Below, in pieces: positions 27,642 through 37,038 of a DNA stretch of 64,000 nucleotides; positions within the stretch are counted from its first letter, which is position 1; each line of letters starts with the position of its first letter. The stretch is from Clostridia bacterium (lineage in GTDB: Bacteria > Bacillota_A > Clostridia > Oscillospirales > CAG-272): the NCBI GenBank assembly GCA_017501345.1, contig JAFVXC010000024.1:117822-181821 (forward strand). The letters are read 5' to 3'. The notes beneath the pieces were generated by a model. That model ran no database searches, was not told where the DNA came from, and saw only the letters and a list, made by a program, of their open reading frames with translations. Position numbers and translations under genes: made by a program.

Positions 27642-28577
27642 TCAGTTGCCGCCGTTTGCAAGCTTTGCGATCTCTTCTGCAAAGTTCTCTTCTCTCTTTT
27701 CGATGCCCTCGCCCTTCTCGAAGATCTCGAAGGAAACGACACCGATCTCAGCACCGAGAGCCTTTGCGGTAGCCTTAATGTACTCGCCGACAGTCATCTT
27801 GTCTTCCTTAACGTAGGGCTGATCTACAAGGCATACTCTCTCATAGAACTTACCAAGGCGACCGCCAACCATCTTTTCGAGGATCGCGTCGGGCTTGTTT
27901 GCGTTCTTGGGATCGTTCTTTGCCTGCTGAACGAGAATTGCCTTCTCCTCTTCAACCTCGGAAGCGGGAACCTCGTCACGGTTTACGTACTTAGGAGGAT
28001 TGCCTGCTGCGATCTGAAGCGCGATGTTCTTTGCGAACTCGCAGAAATCAGCGTTGTCACGAAGAGCCTCGGGAGCGTTAAACTTAACGATAACGCCGGT
28101 CGCGCCCATACCGTGAATGTAGGTAGAAACCAGACCTTCAACGATAACGAAGCGGCGGATGCTAATCTTCTCACCAATAACGGCGATCTTCTCAACGAGA
28201 GCGTCCTTAACGGATACGCTCGTGCCTGCGCAGTTCATTTCCATGAATGCGTCCATATTTGCGGGCTTGTTTTCAACGATGGTCGAGAGAAGATCCTTAA
28301 CGAATGCACGGAAGGACTCGTTCTTTGCAACGAAGTCGGTCTCCGAGTTTACTTCGATCATTGCGGTGGTGTTGCCGACAGTCATAACGTCAACGATACC
28401 CTCTGCCGCGATTCTGCTTTCCTTCTTGGAAGCGGTAGCGAGACCCTTTTCACGGAGGATCTTGATTGCCTTTTCAGTGTCGCCCTCAGCCTCAACGAGT
28501 GCCTTCTTGCACTCCATCATACCAAGGCCGGTCTTTGCGCGAAGCGCTGCTACGTCCTTTGCAGTAATGTTTGCCAT
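27642..28577 (-). CDS. tsf: Translation elongation factor Ts
   Basis: A 311-aa nucleotide-exchange factor for EF-Tu. The N-terminal UBA-like domain contains KTGLGMMECKKALVEAEGD, and the core motif SETDFVAKNESFRAFV is diagnostic. Length is within the family range. It is preceded by rpsB with a 44-nt gap and followed by a strong hairpin. Confidence 0.98.
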   Translation of the reverse strand: MANITAKDVAALRAKTGLGMMECKKALVEAEGDTEKAIKILREKGLATASKKESRIAAEGIVDVMTVGNTTAMIEVNSETDFVAKNESFRAFVKDLLSTIVENKPANMDAFMEMNCAGTSVSVKDALVEKIAVIGEKISIRRFVIVEGLVSTYIHGMGATGVIVKFNAPEALRDNADFCEFAKNIALQIAAGNPPKYVNRDEVPASEVEEEKAILVQQAKNDPKNANKPDAILEKMVGGRLGKFYERVCLVDQPYVKEDKMTVGEYIKATAKALGAEIGVVSFEIFEKGEGIEKREENFAEEIAKLANGGN

Positions 28578-28621
28578 TTTTATATTCCTCTTTTAATCAA
28601 AATATGAAGTGGATTCCGAAA

Positions 28622-29350
28622 TTATGCCTCGGTAGTTTCTGCGGTCTCGACAGCCTCAGCGGTCTCCTCGCCCTGCTTACCCTCGATTACAGCGTTAGCG
28701 ATAACCGAAGAGATCAGGCGGATCGCACGGATTGCGTCGTCGTTACCGGGAATGACGTAGTCTGCGTCATCGGGGTCACAGTTGGTGTCAACGATTGCGA
28801 TAACCGGAATGCCGAGCTTCTTTGCTTCCATAACGGCATTCTTTTCCTTGCGAGGGTCAACTACGAATACAGCGTCGGGAAGCTGCTGCATCGTCTTGAT
28901 ACCGCCGTAGTTACGCTCGAGGTCGAAGATCTCCTTCTGCTTTGCAGCAACTTCCTTCTTGGGAAGCATCTCGAAGACACCCTCTTCCTGCATCTTGTTC
29001 AGCTCGTTGAGACGGCTGATCGAGCGCTGGATGGTAGCGAAGTTGGTCATCATACCGCCGGGCCAACGTACGTTTACGTAGTACATGCCGCAACGGAGTG
29101 CCTCTTCCTTGATTGCGTCAGCAGCCTGCTTCTTCGTACCGATGAACAGGATGTTTCCGCCGTTTGCTGCGAGCTCGCGAACAAACATATACGCTTCGTC
29201 GAACTTCTTAACGGTCTTCTGCAGGTCGATGATGTAGATACCGTTACGCTCGGTGAAGATGTACTCCGCCATTTTGGGGTTCCATCTTCTGGTGTGATGT
29301 CCGAAATGGACGCCTGCTTCAAGCAGCTGCTTAATGGTGATTACTGACAT
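28622..29350 (-). CDS. rpsB: 30S ribosomal protein S2
   Basis: A 242-aa S2 protein. The start [20 protein letters not shown] is diagnostic, as are [11 protein letters not shown] and [20 protein letters not shown]. The reading frame extends 24 codons further, but AGGGAGGAC just upstream fixes ATG 29350. It heads the rpsB-tsf transcript. The leader from the promoter (29503-29531) to the start is about 145 nt and contains stem-loops, consistent with S2 autoregulation, though no known leader motif can be assigned by eye. Confidence 0.98.
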   Translation of the reverse strand: MSVITIKQLLEAGVHFGHHTRRWNPKMAEYIFTERNGIYIIDLQKTVKKFDEAYMFVRELAANGGNILFIGTKKQAADAIKEEALRCGMYYVNVRWPGGMMTNFATIQRSISRLNELNKMQEEGVFEMLPKKEVAAKQKEIFDLERNYGGIKTMQQLPDAVFVVDPRKEKNAVMEAKKLGIPVIAIVDTNCDPDDADYVIPGNDDAIRAIRLISSVIANAVIEGKQGEETAEAVETAETTEA

Positions 29351-29459
29351 TTTAAATGTCCTCCCTTTCCGGTTTTTCCACCACATCGGGGTCATACACC
29401 TCCATCGCGAGAGCCGCGACACCGGGGTGATCCGTGCCGATGTGTGTGTAATAAAATAA

Positions 29460-29490
29460 TTTGTTTTTGCGAGGGTTAAGCTTCCTCCCG
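29460..29490 (-). promoter_or_regulatory. Stem-loop in the rpsB leader
   Basis: On the minus strand TTGCGGGAGG and CCCTCGCAA pair around an 8-nt loop with one mismatch, about 20 nt after the predicted transcription start. It could be part of an S2-responsive leader or an early terminator; the downstream sequence is AT-rich rather than a clean U-run. Confidence 0.4.
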
Positions 29491-29502
29491 CAAAACGAAA
29501 AT

Positions 29503-29531
29503 ATTATACCACAACTCAGTTTCTTTTTCAA
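29503..29531 (-). promoter_or_regulatory. Promoter of rpsB-tsf
   Basis: On the minus strand TTGAAA-N17-TATAAT: near-consensus with ideal spacing, as expected for a ribosomal-protein operon. Confidence 0.85.
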
Positions 29532-29564
29532 GGAAATACCAAATTGTTTACAAATGATTTACAA

Positions 29565-29867
29565 TTAAAATTGGTCAAAGCTTCCCCTTCTGCGCTTTTT
29601 TCCTCTCCACTCACACGCATCGATCTCCTCTTTTGGGAGCTTCACGAGGATAGCATCCTCGCCGATGCATTCGATCCTGCACCACGGGATAACGATATCC
29701 ATATTTCTCCCAAGCCCCATAAAACCCGAGCATTTCGGGACGATCAGGGCACAGATCCGACCGTCACAAGCATCAATTTCAAAATCGCAAGCATATCCGA
29801 GCCGCGTACCGTCGCAAAGATTGATGATCTCCTTTTGTCGGAGCTCATCGGTCCCCATTTTCCCCAT
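29565..29867 (-). CDS. YlmC/YmxH-family PRC-barrel protein
   Basis: A 100-aa PRC-barrel protein of the YlmC/YmxH type found in spore-forming Bacillota. The core LRQKEIINLCDGTRLGYACD followed by a central strand pair is characteristic. Family function is not established beyond a link to sporulation genomes. The ATG at 29867 (MGKMGTDEL) is preferred over an upstream start at 29912 because GGAGG lies 7 nt before it. It ends in a very basic segment (RGKKRRRG). It is downstream of the P-type ATPase-like gene. Confidence 0.8.
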   Translation of the reverse strand: MGKMGTDELRQKEIINLCDGTRLGYACDFEIDACDGRICALIVPKCSGFMGLGRNMDIVIPWCRIECIGEDAILVKLPKEEIDACEWRGKKRRRGSFDQF

Positions 29868-29954
29868 ACGAATTCCTCCGCCGTGCGTTATACCGAAGCG
29901 CATTCGGTTCAAGCATTATTTTATGAGGAAGTCGCAGAAAAGAGACCGAGGCAT

Positions 29955-32531
29955 TCACTTTTTCCTTGCTTTTATATCCGTACTGTGTCGCAAATCGTGA
30001 AAACAGACGTAAAAAAATCCGAGTACCGTCGCGAGCAGCAGGGCGATTCCCCGATATGCACCCAGAAGGTGCGCGGAAATTCCGCCCCCGAAGAACCGAA
30101 GAAGAAGCGGCGCCGCCGACAAAAGGAGACCTGCAATCGCCCCCGTAACGGTCCTGCAAACACCACCTCTGATAATATCCCGGCGCTTGCGAAGATCAAG
30201 CCTTGCCTCGATCGCATCGTCATCAGCTTTGCTGTAAAGAAGGATGACCAAGCCGAACAGAGCGCATGCAACAAGACCGACAAAGGAAAGCGAGACCGCC
30301 GCATAAAGGTCCCCGAGTCCCACGAGTATGGGAAGCAGCCATCCCGCGGATAGTCCGAAGAAAAGCAAAAGAAAATTCAGAAACGCCTTTCTCCTGCGCT
30401 CGATACGCCGTCCGAGCAGTATTGCACGTCTGATCGCAGAGAGACCACCTCCGCTCCGAGAAGCACGCGGGATCAAAGCGTCGGCTTCCATCCTTGTCGC
30501 TTCCGACGCCTCGGCTCCGTATCTGACACCCGATATCGGAAGCTCGGTAAGCTCCCGTACATCGTCACGTCCGGCGATGCTCGCAGGCTCGCCACAAGCG
30601 ATCCGCACCGATACGTGCTCTGACAATGGGCTATCGCTGTTATCAAGAATGACAATGCCCGTACGGATCCCGTTTTCCTCCAGCTCCGAGATCAGATCGC
30701 ATTTCTCCTCCTGTGAGAAGCCGAGATAGGCGGAAAAGGCACCAAAGCCCTCAGTGATACGCTTCCCTTCGCGTCGGAAGCGGGATATCGTTGCGATCTC
30801 ACCGTCCGAAGCGACAACGCCCGAGGCGCGGGCATAGTAGCGGTCTGCCTCTCCCTCACCTTCAAGGAATAGAATTACGCGGACTCCGACCGCAGAGAGC
30901 GCGGAAACCGCACGCCTCGTCTCCTGTGTTATCACCTCTGCATATGCGATGAATCCAAGAAAAATAAGTGCTCCGTCTGTTCCCTTTTCAGCGTAACAGC
31001 AATTGCTTCCGCCGCGTGCAGAGCAGCTTCGCATCGCCGCAAGCACCGCCGCACGCTTTTCGGGTGTTAAGACAGTAATCTCTCCGTTTTCCGCGATGTG
31101 TGTACAGTGAAGCAGAAGGCTCTCCCCAATCACCGAGCACAAAACACGTGCGCTACCGCTCTCTTCGGCAGTATCAAAATACTGAAGCGCCTCAAGCGGA
31201 TTCTCACGCGTCGGGGTACGGTAATCGCTCACCCGATAACGGATATCAAGCATCTCGGCATCCACCTCTACGTAGGCAGCGTATTCAAGAAGCTCCTTTC
31301 TTCGCAGGTCAGCCAAGGCGTCGTCAGAAATCAAGTGCCGCGTCGGCGCTTCGCTTGCTCTACGGGCAAAAAGAACGGCCTTTTCCGCAAGTGAACGACA
31401 GGAGGGACTCTTAAGCTCCCCTCCCGAGAAAAGTACTCCATCCGCAAAAACGCCGATCACGTAAGGTCGTCCATCCGTCAGCATCGATCTCCCGGCAAGG
31501 ATGAGAACGTCCATTGATGCAAGGCGCTCAGACACCGATGCGCTCCGAAGAAAACCGCCCGCCGAATCCTTTTTCTGCCGCACGAAGCGGTAGATCGCGC
31601 GAGTTGCGGAAAGATCCAGAAGCGCAATGATCCATCCCGGAAAAACTGCCGTCGAAAATGAAAGGACGGTCAAAAAGGATACCGCCAGATCGCGCGGCTC
31701 ACCGAGTAAATATGCCATCGCCGTAAGCGGTATGAACAGCAGCAGGAGAATGACTCCAATATTCTTCGTCCAGCGAAGGACGGTCGGAACAAGACTGTTC
31801 TTTTCTTCCGTTTTTCCGAGAGAAATACCGCCCGAAAGCGCTCCGATGTAAGTATAGCTTCCCGTTTCGGTCACGATGGCACGCGCACTTCCCGAAAGGA
31901 TCACCGAGCCCGCCGTGACCATATTGACACGTCCCTCGGGAGGAATATCCCGTCTGCCGTCGAGACGCGTTTCGGCGTCTCTTTCTCGCGTGACGTAGCG
32001 GTCCTTCTCCGCCTTGTCCCTTCCGCAGTATACGGACACCGTCAGCTTCTCTGCCGTCAGAAGCCGCGCGTCAAACGGAACGACGTCTCCCTTCGAGAGA
32101 AGTACGACGTCACCGCGCACGATGTATCTGCAATCGGTTACGAAAAGCTTGCCCTCTCGGATCACCTTGACCTTCGGACGAAACCCGCGGATAAGACTGC
32201 TTTCAAAAAACGCAGAGATCCTCGAAACGGTCACTGAAAAGACGAAATTCAGAAGAATGAAAATGAGACAAAGGACCGAAAGGCGCGTGTGATCGAAAAA
32301 CGCGAGAGCACCCGAGGTGAGGAGCATAAGCCAAAAGGAGAAGTCCGAAATACTCGGCGCAATCAGCTGAGACCACGTCTTCCTTGGCGCATAGTAAAAT
32401 TCACGCTCGTCCGAAAGGCTCGTCCGTCCGAAGCGCACACGCGCCGCCTTATGCGTAAGTCCGAAAGCGGCATTACTGTTCAAATTTCGCACGACGTCCT
32501 CTTTTGAGCCCGCGTAATCCTTATATTTCAT
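29955..32531 (-). CDS. P-type ATPase homologue lacking the phosphorylation motif
   Basis: An 858-aa membrane protein with P-type ATPase architecture: an N-terminal cation-ATPase-like segment, membrane pairs at about 62-100, an A-domain with GRVNMVTAGSVILSGSARAIVTETG-like spacing (200-224), helices at 258-310, cytosolic P/N domains and a C-terminal membrane bundle from about 690. The catalytic DKTGTLT is replaced by AGRSMLT (346-352), so the phosphorylated Asp is Ala. The PEGL-type turn in M4 reads FPGW, and the TGD and GDGxND motifs are also degraded. It therefore cannot form the aspartyl-phosphate and is probably a pseudoenzyme. The frame is intact, which argues against a decaying gene. It starts at ATG 32531 behind AAAGGAG. 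Confidence 0.85.
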   Translation of the reverse strand: MKYKDYAGSKEDVVRNLNSNAAFGLTHKAARVRFGRTSLSDEREFYYAPRKTWSQLIAPSISDFSFWLMLLTSGALAFFDHTRLSVLCLIFILLNFVFSVTVSRISAFFESSLIRGFRPKVKVIREGKLFVTDCRYIVRGDVVLLSKGDVVPFDARLLTAEKLTVSVYCGRDKAEKDRYVTRERDAETRLDGRRDIPPEGRVNMVTAGSVILSGSARAIVTETGSYTYIGALSGGISLGKTEEKNSLVPTVLRWTKNIGVILLLLFIPLTAMAYLLGEPRDLAVSFLTVLSFSTAVFPGWIIALLDLSATRAIYRFVRQKKDSAGGFLRSASVSERLASMDVLILAGRSMLTDGRPYVIGVFADGVLFSGGELKSPSCRSLAEKAVLFARRASEAPTRHLISDDALADLRRKELLEYAAYVEVDAEMLDIRYRVSDYRTPTRENPLEALQYFDTAEESGSARVLCSVIGESLLLHCTHIAENGEITVLTPEKRAAVLAAMRSCSARGGSNCCYAEKGTDGALIFLGFIAYAEVITQETRRAVSALSAVGVRVILFLEGEGEADRYYARASGVVASDGEIATISRFRREGKRITEGFGAFSAYLGFSQEEKCDLISELEENGIRTGIVILDNSDSPLSEHVSVRIACGEPASIAGRDDVRELTELPISGVRYGAEASEATRMEADALIPRASRSGGGLSAIRRAILLGRRIERRRKAFLNFLLLFFGLSAGWLLPILVGLGDLYAAVSLSFVGLVACALFGLVILLYSKADDDAIEARLDLRKRRDIIRGGVCRTVTGAIAGLLLSAAPLLLRFFGGGISAHLLGAYRGIALLLATVLGFFYVCFHDLRHSTDIKARKK

Positions 32532-32638
32532 AAGGCCGCTCCTTTCCGTAATCGTCTTATTTTTCAAGGCAGAATAAAATCCCGAAGGAGAGCGCGACGA
32601 TTCTGTGCTTCACGTTCCCCTTCGGAGGTGTGCCGTGG

Positions 32639-34969
32639 TCAGATGCACCGAACCACGGGCTTGTCGTCCTCGATCGAGATGGTCGCCTTCGACAGTGATT
32701 TGCCATACCCCGCAATGATCTCCTCTGCAAGAGGATCCTCGATCGTGCGGCTGATATAGCGGCGCATATTTCTCGCACCGAACTTGTGCGAATAGGAATG
32801 CTTTCCGATATATGCGGGAACCTCCTCGCTCCACGAAAGCAGGATATCCTTCTCAAGAAGCGCAGTCTTAAGCTCTCCAAGCATAATTTCCGCGATCGAA
32901 GCGAAATTGTCCTCGGTCAACGAGTTAAAGGTAATGACCTCGTCCACGCGGTTGATGAACTCGGGACGCAGAAAGCCCGAAAGCGCGCGCATCGTCTGCG
33001 TCTCGGCGACATCCTTCTGTGAGGAAGCAAAGCCTGCCGCTCCGCTCGAATGCTCCGATCCCGCATTGGTCGTCATAACGATGACGGTATTTTCAAAATT
33101 CACGGTCTTTCCGTGCGCATCTGTAATGCGTCCGTCGTCAAGGATCTGAAGCAGAATGTTCAGTACATCGGGATGTGCCTTCTCGATCTCATCGAAAAGA
33201 ACGACCGAATACGGTCTGCGACGGATCTTCTCGGTAAGCTGTCCCGCCTCGTCGTAGCCGACGTATCCGGGAGGGGCTCCGATGATTCGCGAGACCGAGT
33301 GCTTTTCCATAAACTCTGACATATCGAGACGGATCAACGTTTCGGGCGACTTAAACAGATCGGCGGCAAGCGTTTTTACAAGCTCGGTCTTGCCAACACC
33401 CGTAGGTCCCGCGAAAATAAACGTGACCGGCTTCCGCTTATAGGAAATGCCCGCACGATTCCGCTTGATCGCACGCGTGACCGCATTGACTGCGGCATCC
33501 TGACCAACGATACGAGCCTTAAGACGGTCCTCAAGGTGATCGAGACGCTCAAACTCATCCTCGTTGATGCTGACCGCAGGAATTCCCGTCCAGATCTCGA
33601 TCACGTCCGCGAGGTCGGCATTCGAAAGCACGACCTCCTCGCACGCGGGCTCGATCTCGGACAAGCGGTCGGAGAGACGGATCTCCTCGGATTTTAGCTT
33701 TGCGAGGCGCTCGTAGTGCTCCTGCTCGGAGATGTTCTTCCTTCCCTCCTCGCTTTCTCTGTACTCACGCTCGGTCTTCAGTCTGAGCAGCTGATCGCGG
33801 ATCTGATAGCTTTCGTTCAGCACCGCACTGCTGAGCGACAGATGTGCCGCCGCCTCATCAATAAGGTCGATCGCCTTATCGGGGAGATAGCGATCGGTGA
33901 TATAGCGCTCCGAGAGCACGACCGCGCGGCGGAGAACCTCCTCGGGAATGCGGATGTGATGGAAGCTTTCGTAGTAGTGCTTCGTGCCCTCAAGCATCTT
34001 GCAGGAATCCTCGACCGAGGGCTCGTTGACCATAACGGGCTGGAAGCGACGCTCGAGCGCGGTATCCTTCTCGATATATTTACGGTATTCGTTCAGCGTG
34101 GTCGCTCCGATCACGCGGATCTCGCCACGCGAAAGGGCGGGCTTCAGGATATTAGCCGCCGAAACGCTTCCCTCTGAATCTCCCGTACCGACGATGTTAT
34201 GCACCTCGTCGATCACAAGAATAACGTTTCCCGCATCCTTCACGTCCTTAATGAGTCCGAGCATTCTCGACTCAAACTGACCTCTGAACTGTGTTCCCGC
34301 AACGAGGGCGGTCAGATCGACGAGATAGACCTCCTTGCCTTGGAGCTTATACGGCACATTATTTTCGGCGATTCGCTGTGCGAGCGCCTCTGCGATCGCC
34401 GTTTTACCGACGCCGGGCTCGCCGATCAGGCAGGGATTGTTCTTTTGTCTGCGGCAAAGGATCTGGATTACACGCGCGAGCTCATTCTCACGCCCGATAA
34501 TGCGGTCAAGCCTACCCTCTGCGGCGGCGCGGGTGAGATTTCGGCAGTAGGTATCGAGAAATTTATATTTCTTCGACGCCGGCTCCTTCTTTTCGCGTGC
34601 ATTCTTTTTATCGGATGCTGCACCCTCCGACGGAGAGCCTTCCCCGTCTGCCCTCGAAAGTCCCGCCTCGCTGAAAAGCTTCGGCATATCGATAGCAGGA
34701 GCTCCTCCGTCCTCGGTCTCGTCACTCGCGCCCTCGAAGGGAGAAAGTGCACCGCCTTCCATCATAGAACGGACCTCATCCTCCATATTTTCCATCTGAT
34801 CGGGAGTGATCCCGAGCTTTTTGATCATTTCACCGATCGCATTATCGATCGGAGGCCCCATTTCACGGGCACATTTGATACAGTAACCCTCATTGGTCTT
34901 TTTCGCGCCTTCCATTTTCGTAACGAATATAACGGCGACACGTTTATTACATTTCGAACATAAGATCAT
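32639..34969 (-). CDS. clpE: ClpE-like AAA+ unfoldase with N-terminal zinc finger
   Basis: A 776-aa Hsp100/Clp ATPase. It opens with a C4 zinc finger (CSKCNKRV...CIKCAREMG) like that of ClpE instead of the ClpN repeat of ClpC. The first AAA+ domain has GEPGVGKTA near residue 186, and the second has GPTGVGKTE near 523, each with its Walker B (VILVIDEVH, VVLFDEIEKAH). A coiled middle region (about 405-450) lies between. A GAAGF tripeptide segment in the second domain could be the ClpP-docking loop. The expected role is unfolding substrates for ClpP under stress. I saw no CtsR operator. It is 70 nt upstream of nothing obvious and is probably transcribed alone. Confidence 0.88.
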   Translation of the reverse strand: MILCSKCNKRVAVIFVTKMEGAKKTNEGYCIKCAREMGPPIDNAIGEMIKKLGITPDQMENMEDEVRSMMEGGALSPFEGASDETEDGGAPAIDMPKLFSEAGLSRADGEGSPSEGAASDKKNAREKKEPASKKYKFLDTYCRNLTRAAAEGRLDRIIGRENELARVIQILCRRQKNNPCLIGEPGVGKTAIAEALAQRIAENNVPYKLQGKEVYLVDLTALVAGTQFRGQFESRMLGLIKDVKDAGNVILVIDEVHNIVGTGDSEGSVSAANILKPALSRGEIRVIGATTLNEYRKYIEKDTALERRFQPVMVNEPSVEDSCKMLEGTKHYYESFHHIRIPEEVLRRAVVLSERYITDRYLPDKAIDLIDEAAAHLSLSSAVLNESYQIRDQLLRLKTEREYRESEEGRKNISEQEHYERLAKLKSEEIRLSDRLSEIEPACEEVVLSNADLADVIEIWTGIPAVSINEDEFERLDHLEDRLKARIVGQDAAVNAVTRAIKRNRAGISYKRKPVTFIFAGPTGVGKTELVKTLAADLFKSPETLIRLDMSEFMEKHSVSRIIGAPPGYVGYDEAGQLTEKIRRRPYSVVLFDEIEKAHPDVLNILLQILDDGRITDAHGKTVNFENTVIVMTTNAGSEHSSGAAGFASSQKDVAETQTMRALSGFLRPEFINRVDEVITFNSLTEDNFASIAEIMLGELKTALLEKDILLSWSEEVPAYIGKHSYSHKFGARNMRRYISRTIEDPLAEEIIAGYGKSLSKATISIEDDKPVVRCI

Positions 34970-35019
34970 AACAAAAACCTTTCTATTTCTGTCGGAGCAT
35001 ACCCCGACCGAAGCAACTG

Positions 35020-35742
35020 TTACACAGAAATACCGAATACAAGCTGATAGATCCGTCCGAAGATCACGGAGGAATTGACAGCATCTGAAAAAGAGTCAAC
35101 GGACAAGCCGAAGAGTGTCAGTAAGCCGATTCCCAGATTGCAGACGTAGCAAGTCGCAACGACCCCGAACAGGCCGAGAACGACGCCGAGGATACATCCA
35201 AGAATACGATTCGTTCTGTTCAACACGTCGATGCGATCGATGAATGCTCCGAGAATCTTAATAAGAAGAAGGAGCACAAGGAAGGATACGAGAAAGATCA
35301 GTACGGCAGCAATCGCAACCGAAAACCGCTCGACCCACGGTTCGGCAAAGGAGTGAACCATCTCGGAGATCCTCTCCTCCGTTGCGGCAACACCCTCACC
35401 GTATTTCGTTTTGAGCTCCTCGAGCTGATCCGATGCGCCGAAGGTTTTAAGAAGCGATGCGAAGCCCGAGCTCTCCTCTTGAAAAAGAGCATCAAGATTT
35501 GCAGAGTCTTGAATACCACCAATCATCTCAGAAACCTTGCTTTCAAGCCACCCGTATACCCTTGGACCAATCCATTTCGCAGACAAAAAAGCACCGAACA
35601 TCGGACTGAAAATTCTTGCAAGCAAAAAGGAGCATACAAGTCGGGCAACTCCCGACAGGCTCTTTACAAAGCCTCGCCACGTGCAAAGCACAACCGCTCC
35701 TACAAAAAGCACCAGAATGAAAATATCCAAAAAGCCAAGCAT
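35020..35742 (-). CDS. CvpA-family membrane protein
   Basis: A 240-aa membrane protein resembling the CvpA/colicin V production family. It has a short hydrophobic N-terminus (MLGFLDIFILVLFVGAVVL), a conserved WRGFVKSL, an amphipathic middle (roughly 70-130) and two to three further hydrophobic helices after residue 135. CvpA proteins have no settled biochemical role and are linked to envelope integrity. It lies downstream of a DUF5711-like gene with a short gap, so it may share a transcript with truA and that gene. Confidence 0.75.
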   Translation of the reverse strand: MLGFLDIFILVLFVGAVVLCTWRGFVKSLSGVARLVCSFLLARIFSPMFGAFLSAKWIGPRVYGWLESKVSEMIGGIQDSANLDALFQEESSGFASLLKTFGASDQLEELKTKYGEGVAATEERISEMVHSFAEPWVERFSVAIAAVLIFLVSFLVLLLLIKILGAFIDRIDVLNRTNRILGCILGVVLGLFGVVATCYVCNLGIGLLTLFGLSVDSFSDAVNSSVIFGRIYQLVFGISV

Positions 35743-35792
35743 AGCATTAACCCCTTTCTTCGGCTTACGCAGAATCTACAAGAATACGGAAA

Positions 35793-37037
35793 TCACTTTT
35801 TGAACCGAAAATATTTCGCTTCACCCTTACGGCAGATGAGCGCAGTATCCTCTGATACCATCAGAAGCTCTCCCCCCGGCTCCGTACACGAAAGCACCTC
35901 GGCTTCCCCGGTCTTTACCGATACGCGAACGAGCTCCGAATCGGTGCGGTAAATAACGCAGTCATCACACCGCTGCACCGAAAGCACCGTATCCGCCGTC
36001 TCTATGTATCGAAGGATCGCGCCGTCTCTGTCTGAGATTGCGACCGTATCGGGAGTGTCCTCCTCATCATTTCGAAGCACCAGGACCGCTCCGCCTTCCC
36101 CGAAGGAGAACGCGCCAACGTGTCCGTCCGTCCACTCGGTAGAGCGAACGCTTCCTCTCTTTTCGTCGACTCGGTAGAGTCCTTTGTCGGTAAGAACGAG
36201 GACGCTGTCGTTATCCGCGAAGGCTATGCCGAGCGGAAATTCCCCCGGCATCGAGGTATCATACAAAATCCGATCGCTTCCGACCTTAGCAAGACGGACA
36301 CGGGTCTCGTAGACACCGTTCTCACATACGTAGGATAGCATAGCAACCGTTTTTCCGTCGTCACTGAGCGGTGCCGCGATCACATAGGAGTTCAGATTAT
36401 ATTTGTTGCGCTTTTCAAAGCCTCTGCTGTAAACGAGCACCGCAGATTCATACTCACTATCCTCCGTCGTAACAGAATACGCACCCGACTCAGATAAATA
36501 TGCCGTCCGGATCGCTCTGTCGAGCCTTCCCTCGTGTATTTTCGTAAAGGAATTATAAATATGAAAGTCGGTCTCTCCGCGTGCATAAACGAGCAGAAGA
36601 TCGGTCGATGCCGACAGCACCGGGCTCGCAAATCCGAGCGTCGATACACTGTTGATCCCACCTGCAGCCGTCATCAGCCGCACTCGCTCGGTTCCCGCGA
36701 CGGCAAGGCCGCCCTTATAGACCGCAAAAGCCATATTCGAGTCGGTCTCGTACGGGATCGCCTTCTCTAAGGAATCGGTGTTATCGACGGCGATCCGAAA
36801 GTCCTTGAAAAAGTAATACAGATTTTCATACGTTACGCTTTCCGAGTTTGCAGTGACAAACACCGTAACGAACAAAAAGAGCAAAACGAACAGCAGTATC
36901 TGTGCTGTTTTGAAGTATTGTCCGATTTTTCGGAAATATCCGTTCCCGACGTCCCGAAACGCATCCGCACTGCGGATCCGCTCTCCGCTTGGGGGCTTTT
37001 TTCGTCCGAATCCTGAGATCCAATTTGAAAGCTTCAT
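35793..37037 (-). CDS. Membrane-anchored beta-propeller-like protein, DUF5711 type
   Basis: A 414-aa protein with a cytosolic N-terminus of about 45 basic residues, one membrane helix (about 46-64) and a large extracellular region made of repeated short beta-strand units, which reads like a WD40/PQQ-type propeller. It fits the DUF5711 proteins common in Clostridia, whose function is unknown. The ATG at 37037 is 1 nt beyond the truA stop, so translation is coupled to truA. No enzymatic motif is visible. Confidence 0.7.
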   Translation of the reverse strand: MKLSNWISGFGRKKPPSGERIRSADAFRDVGNGYFRKIGQYFKTAQILLFVLLFLFVTVFVTANSESVTYENLYYFFKDFRIAVDNTDSLEKAIPYETDSNMAFAVYKGGLAVAGTERVRLMTAAGGINSVSTLGFASPVLSASTDLLLVYARGETDFHIYNSFTKIHEGRLDRAIRTAYLSESGAYSVTTEDSEYESAVLVYSRGFEKRNKYNLNSYVIAAPLSDDGKTVAMLSYVCENGVYETRVRLAKVGSDRILYDTSMPGEFPLGIAFADNDSVLVLTDKGLYRVDEKRGSVRSTEWTDGHVGAFSFGEGGAVLVLRNDEEDTPDTVAISDRDGAILRYIETADTVLSVQRCDDCVIYRTDSELVRVSVKTGEAEVLSCTEPGGELLMVSEDTALICRKGEAKYFRFKK

Positions 37038-37038
37038 A

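Noticed and set aside
29955..32531. Pseudogene call for the P-type ATPase homologue
   Set aside because: The frame is intact over 858 codons with normal codon use and a good ribosome site; only the catalytic motifs are replaced.
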